Assembly (NCBI GenBank): GCA_007258455.2
Contig: VDFB02000002.1
Span: forward strand, 725,283-789,282
From: Sequoia sempervirens
Lineage: Eukaryota; Streptophyta; Pinopsida; Cupressales; Cupressaceae
DNA: 64,000 nucleotides
Direction of reading: 5' to 3'
The notes beneath the pieces are model-generated. The model saw only the letters and a list, made by a program, of their open reading frames with translations. It was not told the origin of the DNA and searched no databases. Made by a program: the position numbers and the translations under genes. Shown one piece after another: positions 22,645-34,990 of this stretch; position 1 is the first letter of the stretch; the number at the start of each line of letters is the position of its first letter.

Positions 22645-23431
22645 GCTATGTTCAAGATCATGATGGGCCAAAAAGTGGCAATATGATGGGTATGTGGTGA
22701 ACAATTTTTATTTTTCGCAAAATTGATGAAACGAAAAGGGTTTTTAAAGGAGATTCTTAGCTTTCCACTTATATAAATCATACTTTACTTTGAATTTAAT
22801 AAATAATTATTGTTCATTTTCTATTTGAATTACTACTAAAGTCCTAATTGATAGGTTGATTGAAAAATATCTATAACTTTCAAATGTATCACATTTTTTG
22901 AATCTGAAACATACATCACATTCTATGCTTCACATAATATAAGATTAATATATATATATATATATATATATATCATGAAGTTTTGACCAAGTTAAGGTGG
23001 TTAGACGAGTTGTTATATTTTTAAAAGTTGTAATAAAAATTCATAATTAATTATTTACTTGGAAAAACATTACAAAAAATATGCATCACATCAGGACATG
23101 AGTCCTCTATTTATATCTAAAATCTTATAAAAATAATTATCATTTTATTGTGGTTAGGGTGGTTAGATAGACACCTACTTATTTTTTCCCTGAAATTTAA
23201 GTACTACTACATTGAAATTTCAAATTTTCACCAAATATATATTTTTTTTTTAAATTAACCTAGTAGTTTAGAAACTACATTCAATTTTCTACAAATTATA
23301 TTCTTCCACATTTTTGAAATAATATAGATAACTTATTCAAATCTTTATGTCAAGTTGTCTAACTTTGATTTTTCTAAATTTTTTGCCACTTAAGGGCCTA
23401 ATTTTTCCATGATGATTTTGCACATACCCAC
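22645..23431. mobile_element. MITE-1: inverted-repeat DNA element in the G1 5' LTR
   Basis: A non-coding element of about 787 bp. Its left end (ctatgttcaagatcatgatgggcc) and right end (ccatgatgattttgcacataccc) are inverted repeats of each other. The G1 3' LTR shows the empty site near 61300 (acaccta, then agagaaaaagg), so the boundaries come from the sequence itself. Flanking 'caccta' occurs on both sides; a 3-bp (CTA) or 6-bp target duplication fits. A (TA)n run lies at 22948-22973. No transposase is encoded. Confidence 0.8.
22948..22973. repeat. (TA)n microsatellite inside MITE-1
   Basis: A run of about 13 TA units. It is absent from the same place in MITE-2 and MITE-3, which read 'aggattaaaaaa' there. 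Confidence 0.85.
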
Positions 23432-23864
23432 CTACAAAGAAAATGTTATCATTTCAAATTGAGAAATTAGGTTGAGAAGGAAGAGAAAAGATAGGAGAGA
23501 AGATTTAGATCTTGACCTTCCAAAAAAGTTGAGTGGGAATGATATGCCACTTTCGGCGTATGAGTCCTAGAACAAGGATTTTTCCAAATTTTTGGAGTTC
23601 CATACTTGTCACTGCCATATTTCTATTCCTACCCAAAAATCTTAATCTGAGGATAAATCATCTAGCCTAGCATATGAGTCCTAGTGAGCATTAAAATCAA
23701 CATTTTCATCATTTCAAGCCTTATTATGATCTTCTATAGGTTTCCAGGTGCACCTCTGTACATTTCTAGTTTACAATTCTGATTTGCATTCATTTCTTGG
23801 TCATTCATTTGAGTTTTACATAACATTAGGTTTAGTCATTATATCTTGCATTTTACTAGTATTT

Positions 23865-25609
23865 TGTGTTGTAATATGAGATGTGTGTTGTCATGGGTGC
23901 ACTCCTAAGGGGGAGTGATCAGAATAATGTATAGACCTTTTTTTCCATTGATGTCAAAGGGGGAGAGAGAGTTATATGAAAAGGAATAGTGAAAGAAAAA
24001 GGATATTGTTGTCTTTGATAGTTTTTTTGACATCATGTGTTTCCATCAATGACAAAGGGGGATATTGTTGCAAGTATGAATGAGTATGGTGGTGTTGTTA
24101 TTAATATTGTCATTAATGTCAACATAGTATAGGTTATTACATAGTGAGGAAACAACTAATTGTAGGTTGTGCATGTATAGTTGAGATAATGTTGAGATAT
24201 TGTGAGTACATGGAGCTATATTTATGATGTTGCAGGTATGTTGATATGATGATTTACCAAGTGCTTTTGAGAAAATTAATAAATAGTGAAGACAAAATTG
24301 TATGTGTGTTCAGAATGTACTTCGGTATGTGCTTCACATTTATTTTGTGTTGATACTATACTTTTGCAGATCTAAAGTTTTGTTAGGGACATCCTTGATT
24401 GATATATCCTAGATTATAACTTCTACTTTGATGAAGAGTGAAAGTTGAGTTCACCAGTTTGTGAAATAGTCTAGCAGAGTTGTTTGTCTATGGACTAGGA
24501 GAAATGTATATACTCTACATTCCTCTATTGGTTTGTTTTAGGTCTTACAGATCTAGAAGAAGGATTTTAATGGTGTTATCTATGTTCTATCAAAAGTATT
24601 CATTGTTTGGTGCTCTAGAAGACTATTTTTAGAGTTCCTATGTGTGTTTGTATAGTCCAGATGGACTGATGTAAAGAGTTCTATGTATGAAGGTTGTTGC
24701 AGTTTTTGCGGATGAATTTGAAGGAATCTAAGATGTGTTCTAGTGTATGGTGAAGAATTTTATGTGATCTACATGTTATCTTCTTCTTTGTGATTAGTGT
24801 ACTTCAAAGTTCATTGGTGTTTTCATTAGGTTTGGATGACTTGGTGTTTACATGTCATGCAAAGGATAAGTATCAAATAAAGAAGCATGTGATTGATCCA
24901 AGATGTTTGTTTGGGTCTTGGTTATGTGTTGGTTTGGTCCACTCTCATTCTCATCCACCACAGGAATGTTGAACATTGTCAACCCAATTTTAATTTGTAA
25001 AATGAAGCATGTGAAGTTGACCTTGGAGAAAGTTCTAAGGTTGAAGATGGTATAAATACAAGACAAGATGTTATGGATTTTACACCACAAGTAAGAGAAG
25101 AAAGATAGATGTGATAGATTGTGTGAAAGTCAACGAAGGCAACAAGGACTTCAATGTGTTACTCCCAAAAGTAGTGAGTTGATGGTATTTGCAATTCTCT
25201 AATCAAGGTTGTGGATGTGTGCAAGTTGTTGTGGTGGATCTTCTACTACCTTGAGATAGTGTTCTTTGTGTAACATTTTGATTTCTACCTTAGTGTATCT
25301 ATAGGTAGTGAGCCTCCCATTTGGATAGTGAGTCCTATCATGATAGTGAGTCATATCTTGGGTAGTGAGCCTCTTTGTAAATGGTTTTGATACTACTCTT
25401 ATATTGTGAGTTAATCTTCACCATGGTTTTTCCCTTATTCGCTTTTCCACATAAATATGGTGTTTCTTGTGTTTTCATTCTATTATCTTCACTTCATGCT
25501 CATACTTAATAATAGAGTAAAGTGGATGTGAAATTGTTTAAGATTTGTGGTGAATGTGATTAGATACAATTGATTCACCCCCCTCTTAGTTGTCTTGTGA
25601 ATTTCAACA
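23865..25609 (+). mobile_element. Truncated Ty1/copia element: 3' end and LTR
   Basis: An insertion in the G1 5' LTR, delimited by comparison with 61720-61735. The first 200 bp resemble the 3' untranslated part of COP1: 'ctaagggggagt', 'ccattgatgtcaaagggggag' and 'catcatgtgtttccatcaatg'. A polypurine tract (aaagggggatat) leads into an LTR (24066-25609). All coding sequence is missing. Short direct repeats (attt/ttt) flank it, so it may be a 5'-truncated insertion or a remnant after deletion. Confidence 0.7.
24066..25609 (+). repeat. LTR of the truncated copia element
   Basis: The 1544-bp segment starts TGTTGCAAG and ends TTTCAACA, and follows a polypurine tract. The end block 'gattcacccccctcttagttg' is typical of plant copia LTRs and resembles the COP1 LTR end. 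The body differs from COP1, so it is another family. Confidence 0.75.
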
Positions 25610-25801
25610 TTTCAAAGCCCTAGCTTTGTGGTGAACCCCTTTTTAATCCCTAAACATACCCTAGGACAACCTTTAGTACATATAATTCCCTTATTTCATC
25701 CTTGGATTGAGATCTCTAAGGTTTCCTTGAGTGAAACTAAGTGAAATATGCCCTTATCCCTTGTGTTTTGTCTCTTAAAAGGTGGAACACTCTATTTACA
25801 A

Positions 25802-25806
25802 GGTTT
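25802..25806. repeat. Target-site duplication of GX, left copy (ggttt)
   Basis: 'ggttt' precedes the TGTTGTGCA start of GX; 'agttt' follows its end at 48439. In the intact G1 3' LTR the site reads 'caaggtttca'. Confidence 0.75.
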
Positions 25807-26089
25807 TGTTGTGCAATTTTCGCACACATTCCTTGTGAAAGGAAGGACCCTCTTTTTGTTGGTTTAGGTTATTTTATTGCTTTATCATTTTGATCTTTTC
25901 ACCTTAAGGGATAGGTTCTTTGGTTTTGGTTTTGCTTCACCTAGGATTTAATGTCTTATCTCCACTCAAGGTGTTTTCCTTTTTTGGAAACATCATGATC
26001 ATAGTCTAGCTCTTAGAAGTCTTCCTCAATTCAAAATTTCAACTTGAGACAAAAATTGGCTAAGTCAATGAGAATCCTAGAAAATATAA

Positions 26090-27440
26090 GCTCCCTCAAA
26101 TTACCCAAAGTCTAGTCCACCTAGAGATTCTACCTCCCCATGAATTTTTTGAGTCTGTGGTGCCTTCATTTTCTTCATCTTTTCAAATGCCTTTTCAAAA
26201 ATTTATGGTGTGTACTAGTGGGATTTTAATATGAAATAAGGTGATATAATTGAAACTTATGATGTATTCATTTTCATTCTAACATTGTGTGTATTCTAAA
26301 CTGAGAGGACTTCATCCCATCCTACAATTTGGTAAACTCTAGAGTGAAGGTAATGATTCTTGCATGGTTGCTGCAAATTTCTTGGAAGCTTTCATTGGAT
26401 TCATTATGCTCGTGTGCCAATTCAAGGTAGGTTATTCTCTACACATTTAATTGAGTTCTATTTCAAGATTATTTGATATGATTTTGGCTTAATGAGGGAT
26501 TCTTTATGTCGTGTGTTTCATTGCATGCAAAAAAAATCCGATATAATCAGTTAGGGTTTACCCATTATTTAGGTATGAATTATAATTATTTTGGTTAGGA
26601 CTTTGATTTGCGTGGAATGGGTTACTAGAGTTCATTAAAATCTTTGGGATTCACCCTTCTTATTGTGTTTTCATGTTGACATTTAGATTATAGGGTGTTG
26701 CATTGCTTTGAAATTCAACCTAGAAACTCTAGTTTCTCAAATGCCCTAGTTTTAGGTTGTGAATTTGATGGATGAAATGAATAATGTTGAAAGATTGTTG
26801 TGTGAAGTGTTTTATTTAAACCAATACAAGGATTCGACATGAATTTAACTAGGTAAAATGATCATGATCGTCATTTTACCATTCAATGAGTTCAACACTT
26901 AGCCAATTTCAAAATTGAGAAAACCACCAGAAATTCTAAGGTAGCTTAGATTTTTGAGCCTTAATCCAATCAGAGAATCTAGTCCCCCTTCAATTTCTTG
27001 AATCTTTCGTAGCCTCAAAATCCCAAAACCAAGGCTATAAGCAAACTGATAGCAACTTCGTCTTCACCAAAGAGGGAATTATACACTTAGCAAAATTTTA
27101 ATTTTGCAACACCTTCAGAAATTCTAAGGTAGCTCAAATTTCTTGAGCCTTAATCCACCCAGAGAATCTAACCTCCCTTAGAATTCCTAAATCCCTCGAG
27201 CCTGTGAATCTCTGATGCATGTGATAATTTGAACTTAAATAGTCTTGAACATGATCTCAGGTGAATGGTTAGCAATACATGAGCACTATTATGTCATAAA
27301 CTCCACAAAGATTCCTTAAGAAATTTTGATTGTGAGATAAAGGTATACATTTGGAAATCCACTAGAAAATATAAGCTCCCTTGAATTAACCGAGCTCCAA
27401 TCTGGTTAAAGAATCCGCCCAAGGGTGAAATTTTTTAAGT
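26090..27440. repeat. Dispersed ~75-bp repeat units in the GX 5' LTR
   Basis: Four diverged units occur near 26090, 26935, 27119 and 27365. They share 'aagctcc' or 'tagctca', 'ttgagccttaat', 'agagaatct' and 'cctccc'. The same four positions are seen in the other LTR (41443, 42280, 42470, 42715), so the array is older than the insertion of GX. Confidence 0.55.
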
Positions 27441-27769
27441 TTCCTTAATAACTCCAAATTCAAGGTTTTGATAATAAATGAGCTTGCAAATGAGGTTATG
27501 TGATCCTCATTGGTGAAATCCTATTACACATAACCAATTTTCATGCTTGAATATGAGATACACTTGCATAATTTTTGGATAGTCTAATCATAGAATTTCA
27601 TTAAGTGAGTAGCCTACTTTACATTACCATTAGGGTTTATATTTCCATTTTGATTTGCATTTAATAGTATCATTTGGGCATATATTGATAGATCTCATTA
27701 AATGAATGGCATGTATTATTGAGTTATGATCCTATATGCATGTGCATGATAATATTTTTCTCTAAACAA

Positions 27770-30700
27770 TATAGGAAAAGTTGAGCCTTGGCAAGACTTC
27801 CAAATCAAAATTTGTTGTAGTACAAGAGGAGGCGAAAAAGAGACCTAAGAGAATGAAGTATGATTTCAAGTGTATATGACCAGAATCTAGAATTTCTTCT
27901 ACTTGGGCCAAGATTGTAGATACAAATATGGAGCATGTGGATTATGATGACTTTCAACAAAGGATGTTTGGTAGTGTACCCACTAAACTAGCACAAATCC
28001 TTACTCACACTATCCTAGCTCAAGTAGCGGGGTTCCCAACCACACAATTGTGCCCTAAATTGGTTTTCGAGTGTGCAAGTTTCTATGATTCTCACAAGTG
28101 GATCATAGTTGGACCTCAAGGTAGAGTCATGGCCAATCTCACTAAGGAATCCATGATAGAGGTGTTTAACATTGCCTCACATAAAAAATCATTAAAGAGA
28201 TAAATATTGGAGAGGCACTAAAGTTATATGATGACAAACCCAATAGAGCTTTGGAGATAATGAGTAGTTCCTGGATATTGAAAACTAAACCATATTATTC
28301 CAAGTTTCCCAAACAATTACATAGAAGTGATTTCAAGCTTGAGTACCATGATGTTGTAACCCTCTTAGATAGAATAATTAGGATGGAAGAGGCTCACATT
28401 TTCCACACTTGGATGTTTTATCCTGTCATAAAAATCATGGCTGGAAAGCATTACCATTAGGCCAGGATTGTAAGCAATAACTTGGATGTGAAACTAAGGA
28501 GTGTGCAAGATACTAGAAGGTTCACGATGACCTACCTTGTATATATATAAGCACACAAAATGAGGTACAAAGGTCTCAATTTCAAAGGAACCTTGGAAAA
28601 TGATAACATATGGGATATCTAGCTACAATTGCAGTACAAAAAAACAAAATATAGGAGAGCCAATGATGCATTCTTTATGTATACTCCAAGGTTACTGCAA
28701 GATGCCCTCCATGTCAGAATTTATTTCGATGCAATGGACCCAATCAAACAATATGGGAAGTTGTTTATTAAATTCCAAGGATTCATGTATATTAGGATAC
28801 AAGGGTCTCATGCTATCCCTACTAGATTACCATGATATGCAAACAATAAACTCATACTATTGGAATTGACAAAAAAATGGTAGCCCTTGAGGTAGTCCTA
28901 CAAAAATATTTCCATAAGAAATGGTTAGGGGAAAAATTCCCATTTAGGATTGAAACCCTAGAGGCATGCCCCTCAATCCAAAGTTCTCAATATTTTGAGA
29001 AGGAGATGTCACAACTTGAGTTATATTCCCACACTAAGAGGGATAATTTTGATCCTTATGGAAAAGCTCAAAAGTAGGCTAAAAGATAATTCAAACATAA
29101 GGATCATATTAAGGATTATTGGGCTAATTTTTGTGATGAGTTTGAAGTTATTGAGAGAAGGTTCTCAAGGCTATCCCTTAAATTGATAATTCTCTACAAG
29201 GAAATAGAGATACCATACCAAGTTTGTGATGATGAGGTAGATCTAATTCGACACCATGATTATGAGCCTTATAAGAATAGACCTCTACCTCTAGTGACTA
29301 GTCAGAAGAAAAAGTGACAGACCTAGACTAGGTAATAGAACCGGTGAGGAAATATTCAAGGCTTTTTGTCAAGCACAAAGTGCTAGAATTGGAAGTAGAG
29401 GGTACCTAGTTCACCTATGACCTAATGGTGGATCTAGAAATCCCAATCTAAATAGGAAAAAAAAGTTGACAAGGGTGACATCACAGAGCCTCATAATGGA
29501 GATGGTCAAGAAGAAGGAAAACCTCTTACAATGAAAAGGAAAATTAGGATTCAAACACAAGCAAAGCATGTTGATAAGCAGTCTCCTAAAAAAAAGAAGG
29601 CTTGTCAGGCTGGCACTACAACTAAAGAAAGAGAAGCTACACATCCAACTAAGAAGAGGTTTTGGTCACAAAGGGTCAGAACATAGCCAAGGCTAGAAAA
29701 ATAGCTACTTCCACTAATGCAGCCACTTCAACCAAGGTCATGGGTATAGAAAGTTTAGGGGAGAAGCCTCAAGTTTGTATTAGGAAAAATTCTCCTAAGC
29801 AAAAGACATCCCCAATGCTAGAGGTAAACATTGTTGAAAAGGAGGTGCAGATTGAAGAGGCACTTATAGATGATAGTGCAAAGAAAAAAACTATAGGAAA
29901 TAATTCTCCTCATCCTTCTCCACTTCAAAATACCCTAATCCCAAAGGAAGCAGTTAATGAGGAAGGAAATATATCAAATGATCCTGGGAAACATGAGTTT
30001 GAAGACGAAGAGATCTCTACACCTAGAAGTGGGGAATGGAAAAAGTTCATGGAGTAAATTGGGAAATCAACCTATGGAGCTCAGAGCAAGAATGTTGTAT
30101 CTAAGGTGATGCAAGATGGTATGTGTAAGATCATGATGGGCTAAAATGTGGCAATATGTAAGTGATATGATGGCCCATGTGGCTAATGACTTTTTTTACC
30201 CAAAATTGATGAAATGAAAAGGGTTTTTAAAGGATATTCTCAACTTTCCACCAATATAAATTGTGATTTACTTTGAATTAAATAAATAATTATTATCCAT
30301 TTTCTATTTGAATTACGACTAAAGTCCTAATTGATAGGCTGATTGAAAAAAATCTATATCTTTCAAACGGTATCACATTTTTTGAATCCAAAACATGTGT
30401 GACATTCTATGCTTCGCATACTATAGGATTAAAAAAAAATGAATTTCATGAAGTTTTGACCAAGTTAAGGTGGTCAGAGATATGAGTTTTTATATTTTTT
30501 AAAAGTTGTAATAAAAAATTCATAATTAAATATTTACTTGGAAAAAAATTACAAAAAATATGCATCACACTGGTACATGAGTCCTCTACTTATATCTAAA
30601 ATCTTATAAAAAAATATTATCATTTTATTATGGTTAGGGTGATAGAAAGACAACTACTTCTTATTTTTCCCTTGAAATTTAAGTACTACTACATTGAAAA

Positions 30701-32264
30701 TTCAAATTTTCACCAAATAGACTTATTTATTTTTTAAATAAACCTAGTAGTTTAGAAACTACATTCAATTTGCTACAGAGTCTATTCTTACATATTTTTG
30801 AAATAATATATATATAACTTATTCAAATTTTTACATCAAGTTGCCTAACTCTAATTTTTCTAAATTTTTTGCCACTTAAAGGCTATTTTTTTCCATGATG
30901 ATCCTGTACATACCCAAGAGATGTAATCCAAGTCTCCATAGAAGGAAATGGTTAGTGAGAAGGAAAATCAATGAGAGGAAGAAAAAAATGTAGAAGAAAT
31001 TGGTGATAGTCCAACCCATGATAAGACTAAACAAGAAGCTCCTTCTACTGACATAGAGATAGAGCAACCTATTGTTCTAGATTGGCTAGAAAAGAGGCTT
31101 AGAAAAACAAAAATTATAGCTCAAGAAGAGACCCCCAACTAGGATCAAGTTTTAGAACAATGGGGACAACCTAAGGAAAGCAAAAGAGCTAGGACTGTGT
31201 CTAAGTTCTCAAGGGATGAATTTAATATCAAGGTTGTTAATGTAGTTGTTCCCATGGAAAATAAATACAAAGATGAAGTAAGGACCACATATTACAAGAC
31301 CTTACAAACAATCAATTTGGGTCCATCTACCAAGGAACAAGAGAAAGAGGAGCTCCAGGAATAATCTCAACTATTTTGAGAAGGTTGGACAAGGAAACTG
31401 AGGAGAAAGAGAAGTTGCAAAGGAAACTCAATGATGTGTATAAATATATTCAACACTTGATGAAACCCTTGCAAACATCTAGCAATGAAGGATCTTACAC
31501 TCTAGGGGGATTACTACTGAAGGGGGTTGTCTTAGAAATTGACAGGTTGAAGTCTTCAATTTACAACACTTAGAGATGGCTCCATGATGTCAACAAAAGA
31601 GGTGGTGAATCCATTGAGCAGATCTTTAACATCCATGTTAAGGCTACTAAATTCTTAGAAGATACCTCTCAATTTACTCTTGATTGTAACAAAACTAATG
31701 AATCTATTTTGGAGGAGTTAAAGAAGATTTTACAGGTTCCCTAAGAGGAATTAGCTCAAATGTGTATCTTTACTTCTGATGATATTAGCAGAGTGATGGA
31801 GTGGCTGGAAGTGTGGAACTACATGAAAGAACTTATGTCCAAGGCACTGAAGAAAATAATGAAGCTACATGGAAAAATGAAGGAAAGATGTGATATCTAT
31901 ATCACCTTTCTAGAAATTATAACTAGGAGGAGGAAATTTGGTTAAAAAATATGAACATCAGTAGATTGTAGGCATAGTGGCATGACATTTATGCTCCATC
32001 TAATAGTTATCCCATTTCCAAATATCATTTGGAGGATGCAGCTATCTATATTTCTAAGTTGGATGAATATCATGAATTGCAAGTTGAATAGAATAAAATG
32101 ATGCCCAAATATGTTGATGAGTTAAAAATCATAAATTATGAATAAATTTTATTCCAACTCGAGAACTACTTGACATGGAAGAAATATTAGAAAAGGTCAA
32201 AGAACTCTCTAGTAGATTGGAAGCCAATAAGGAAGGAGAAAACGTCCAGCTTGGAACGGCCTAG
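27770..32264 (+). pseudogene. GX LTR ORF, 5' LTR copy: unknown protein with coiled-coil C-terminus
   Basis: About 3.7 kb of coding-like sequence (about 1,200 codons without MITE-2). N-terminal basic start (LSLGKTSKSK), then a folded part: MEHVDYDDFQQRMFG (27928), PTKLAQILTHTILAQ, PYYSKFPKQLHRSDFKLEYH (28290), EEAHIFHTWMFYPVIKIM (28388), RANDAFFMYTPRLLQDALHV (28655). A Lys/Ser/Pro/Glu-rich linker follows (29400-30060), then a coiled coil from 31376 (RRLDKETEEKEKLQRKLNDV) to the stop near 32264. No RT, protease or zinc motif. It is weakly reminiscent of 'putative plant transposon protein' ORFs in Tat-like elements, but I do not recognise a family. It has stops, a lost ATG, and MITE-2 at 30117. 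Confidence 0.55.
30117..30914. mobile_element. MITE-2: inverted-repeat DNA element in the GX 5' LTR
   Basis: 798 bp, inserted in the LTR ORF. Left end tggtatgtgtaagatcatgatggg, right end ccatgatgatcctgtacatacc. The empty site is in the other LTR near 46255 (gtgactcaagagattccatcc). 'caaga' flanks both sides, allowing a 3- to 5-bp duplication. Non-coding. Confidence 0.8.
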
Positions 32265-33373
32265 GTAATAGTGCTAGTCACATGAATTTATAGCGAGGAG
32301 GGGGTGACCTAGAACTTTGTGCCAATGATGGAATATTTCTAGAAAGGTCAAGGTCAACCTAGGACCTATTTTGAAAATATGAAAATTTTATTTTATTTTA
32401 TTGAAAAACTTTCTAGGCCAACCTGTCTAACCGACCTTATTTTGTAACCCTAATTCTGGGCCGAACTAAAGTATTTTTTTCTATAAATTGGGGCCTCAAC
32501 TTCATTTGTAAGAGTTAGACATAGTTCAAATAGTTAGAATTGAGAAAGAGTTAGGATTTTTTGAGAGAAATTTGTGTAACATTGTGAACACATGAATTGT
32601 TGCAAATTTGGGTGGATTTAATACAAGTAAAGATATTGTGCCTTGGTGTTCTTTCCTATGGTATTCACTTTTGCATGGTTCTTGTTTTCTAGATTTTTAA
32701 AATTTTCTTTTCAACTATTGTTGCATGTTAGATTTTAGGTTTACATGTGATGCAATTGTGTTGATGATTCAATATGTGAAGTGTTTGAGCAATCCTTGGT
32801 CCACACTTTTGGCTACTTGTTGATTGCAAGTTGTTGTGTAAAGTTATCTTGGGCCTATAGGTTATGTGTTGAGGTCAATTGTGTGTATTTACTCATTTCA
32901 ATTATGAAATAAGGTTAATTTGTGTGAATTCTTCATGATCTAAAAATATTGATCCCTTAGGAGATTGCACTATTTCTATAAGATTGTAGGTTTAATCTAG
33001 GTTTAGAAGGAATTGGTCCACTTTGAGTGTTTGACTGTTTGCACAATTGTTCTTAGATTTTAGTTTTAGAAATCTCTCTCAACCCTTCTCTCTTTTGATC
33101 ATTCTTTTAAATTTGAGTTAGTTTAGGATGACCAAAGCATCCACATATTGCAATATCTAATGAATTTGATGCTTCCAGTATTTATTTTGTAAGGCCCCTT
33201 GTGATTACCAACATTTTCACATTATCACTAAGTTGTTTTATTGCATTGTGAAGACCTGGAATTAGAGACCTTTAGGTTATCTCTTGAGGCTTGTTGATAG
33301 AGATTTAACTTTCAAGAGAGATAGGATATTATATTTTGTTTGAGTTGTTGTTGTGCAGAAAATAAGATCAATA
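32265..33373 (+). other. GX 5' LTR promoter, R and U5 region
   Basis: Non-coding. A TATA box (ctataaat, 32481) is followed by 'ggggcctcaacttcatttgtaag', a likely transcription start region, and by T-rich U5. The matching block in the 3' LTR is 47323-48438. The LTR ORF lies wholly upstream, thus in U3. Confidence 0.55.
32481..32488 (+). promoter_or_regulatory. TATA box of the GX 5' LTR
   Basis: CTATAAAT in a T-rich context, conserved at 47539 in the other LTR and placed about 0.9 kb before the LTR end. Confidence 0.55.
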
Positions 33374-33396
33374 GATTGGTGCTACAACGAGTGCCT
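33374..33396 (+). other. GX primer-binding-like site
   Basis: Directly after the LTR end: 'gattggtgctacaacgagtg'. It resembles the 'TTGGCGC...' leaders that follow the 5' LTR in plant Ty3 elements. tRNA not assigned. Confidence 0.5.
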
Positions 33397-33434
33397 AAAT
33401 AAGCAAGTTGGAGCATTTTTTATCTGCAATCTTT

Positions 33435-34990
33435 CCTCATAGGTTCAAAAGAAGAACTAGTTCTACACTAGGGGAGGAAGATTTCTAGGAGTTACAAGCA
33501 CCTACTAGGTCAAGAAGGACTAGAAGAAGAGGAGAATCATTATTTTCCCAACCATCTTTTCCAACCTATCCATCATCTTCACCTTCATCTAGCTCATCTT
33601 CATCTGATTTCAAAGTCATTCCCATTTAGCAACCCTAGCTAGTTGTTAATTAGCCACAACCACCTCCACCAGCACCAATGGATTTCTTAGAAAATAACCC
33701 TCACCCTTTTCCTTTAATAACTACAATGTCATGCCTAAGAATCCTAAGCACTTCTCCAAATTTCATGTCAATGACTCAAACAGGACAACTGAGGAGCACA
33801 TTAGGATTTTCTAGACCTAACTTAGGGATAGGGGAATTAATCATGAATATGTTGCATGTATGCTTTTCCCATATTCCTTAGAAGAGGATTCCTTTTACTG
33901 GTATAATCATCTACCTATTTGATCCATACACAATTGGACTAAGATTGAAAATGCCTTTTATAGAAATTTAAAATTCTCATTAGTGCCAATGAGTTGTATC
34001 TATAGTTTACTAAGTTCAAGATGGAGGTCAATGAGCCCATAGGATCATTTAACAATAGATTCCACAGTGCATACACTAGATTGTAGACATCCTATGCTAT
34101 CGGTAATGCTACTTCTCTAGAAATTGATTATGAAGCCCTTGATAGCATTACAAACACCTTCCTTAAATGGAGACCAAACCCTTCTAACACCTTACTTGAT
34201 GCTTATATGGAGGAAGTTAAGGTTAGTATAGATTTGAGGTAGCACTTTTCAGGGCCTTTTCCATCTTTGGGGCTTGCTACTCATCCAGGGAAAATACAAG
34301 AACTTAATCAGTCCTTGACCAATCATACACCCATCATGAATCCTATACCACAATTACCCTTGGCTCCACATCCAGGTCCTCCATTGAATTAGATCCCACC
34401 AATTCCTAGTTATCCATAAAGTGTTAATCATCCAGTCCATCCACAACAATAGGATAGGTTCCCAATGTACTTGCAAAATTACAAAGTACTAAATTAGTCT
34501 TTAAGCTTAGGGACACCATTGGGATATTCTCAAAACAATCTAGGATGCACATCCTATAGTAATTATGGAAAAGAGGGGTTGGATGAGCTGGAAAAACAAG
34601 CTAAGAAGCTAACTATTGAAGTAACTTATTTCAGGAACTAGAACAGTCAACTTTGAGCTACCCAGAGAAATATACAATCCAATTAAAGTAGGGAAAATAG
34701 GGATTCTACACAAGGATATGGATATAATTTTGATAAAGGAGAGTCATCTGGACAAGGGTTTGATAGAAGACGACCTCCCAAGAAAAAAAAATGTGGAATA
34801 CCAAGCCAAATAATGGAGGTGTCCCTACTCCTTTGGAAAAATCTTCCAATAAAGATAAACCTTCAAGTGGTGTGTACTTAGCTAAGGTGGCCTTGTTAAG
34901 ATGGTGTAGACTCCATAAGATGAATCAACACTCTGAGCTAGATTGTCCTGAATTCTGAACTATTGCATCTATCTTCTAGTATGAACTTTA
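33435..34990 (+). pseudogene. gag: GX gag remnant with zinc finger
   Basis: Starts with a basic/Ser-rich N-terminus (RSRRTRRRGE, PSSSPSSSSSSSDF), then the capsid: PKHFSKFHVNDSNRTTEEHI (33745), ACMLFPYSLEEDSFYWYNHL (33855), and FNNRFHSAYT (34045). Pro-rich linkers follow. A zinc-binding knuckle of type C-x2-H-x4-H-x4-C is seen at CRLHKMNQHSELDC (about 34910). The knuckle would bind genomic RNA; the capsid would build the particle. Frameshifts near 33730 and several stops. Confidence 0.8.

Larger units (their letters stand above)
21510..25806 (+). repeat. G1 5' LTR, interrupted (21510-22644, 23432-23864, 25610-25806, last bases 48439-48445)
   Basis: The four pieces are collinear with the uninterrupted 3' LTR at 60194-61940. 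The interruptions are MITE-1, a truncated copia element and GX. The last bases (agtttca) lie beyond GX. Together the pieces make about 1.77 kb. By eye the first 170 bp differ from the 3' LTR at roughly one site in ten. Confidence 0.85.
25807..33373 (+). repeat. GX 5' LTR (7567 bp, holds MITE-2)
   Basis: Collinear over its whole length with 41157-48438. Without MITE-2 it is about 6.77 kb. Order: about 2 kb non-coding with internal repeats, the LTR ORF (27770-32264), a TATA box at 32481, and about 0.9 kb of R/U5. Its end, 'aagatcaata', corresponds to 'catcaaca' in the other LTR. Compared by eye over about 290 bp near the ORF end, the LTRs differ at roughly one site in ten. Confidence 0.8.

Noticed and set aside
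22948..22973. (TA)n run as a functional element
   Set aside because: It is a private microsatellite expansion in one MITE copy; the other copies lack it.
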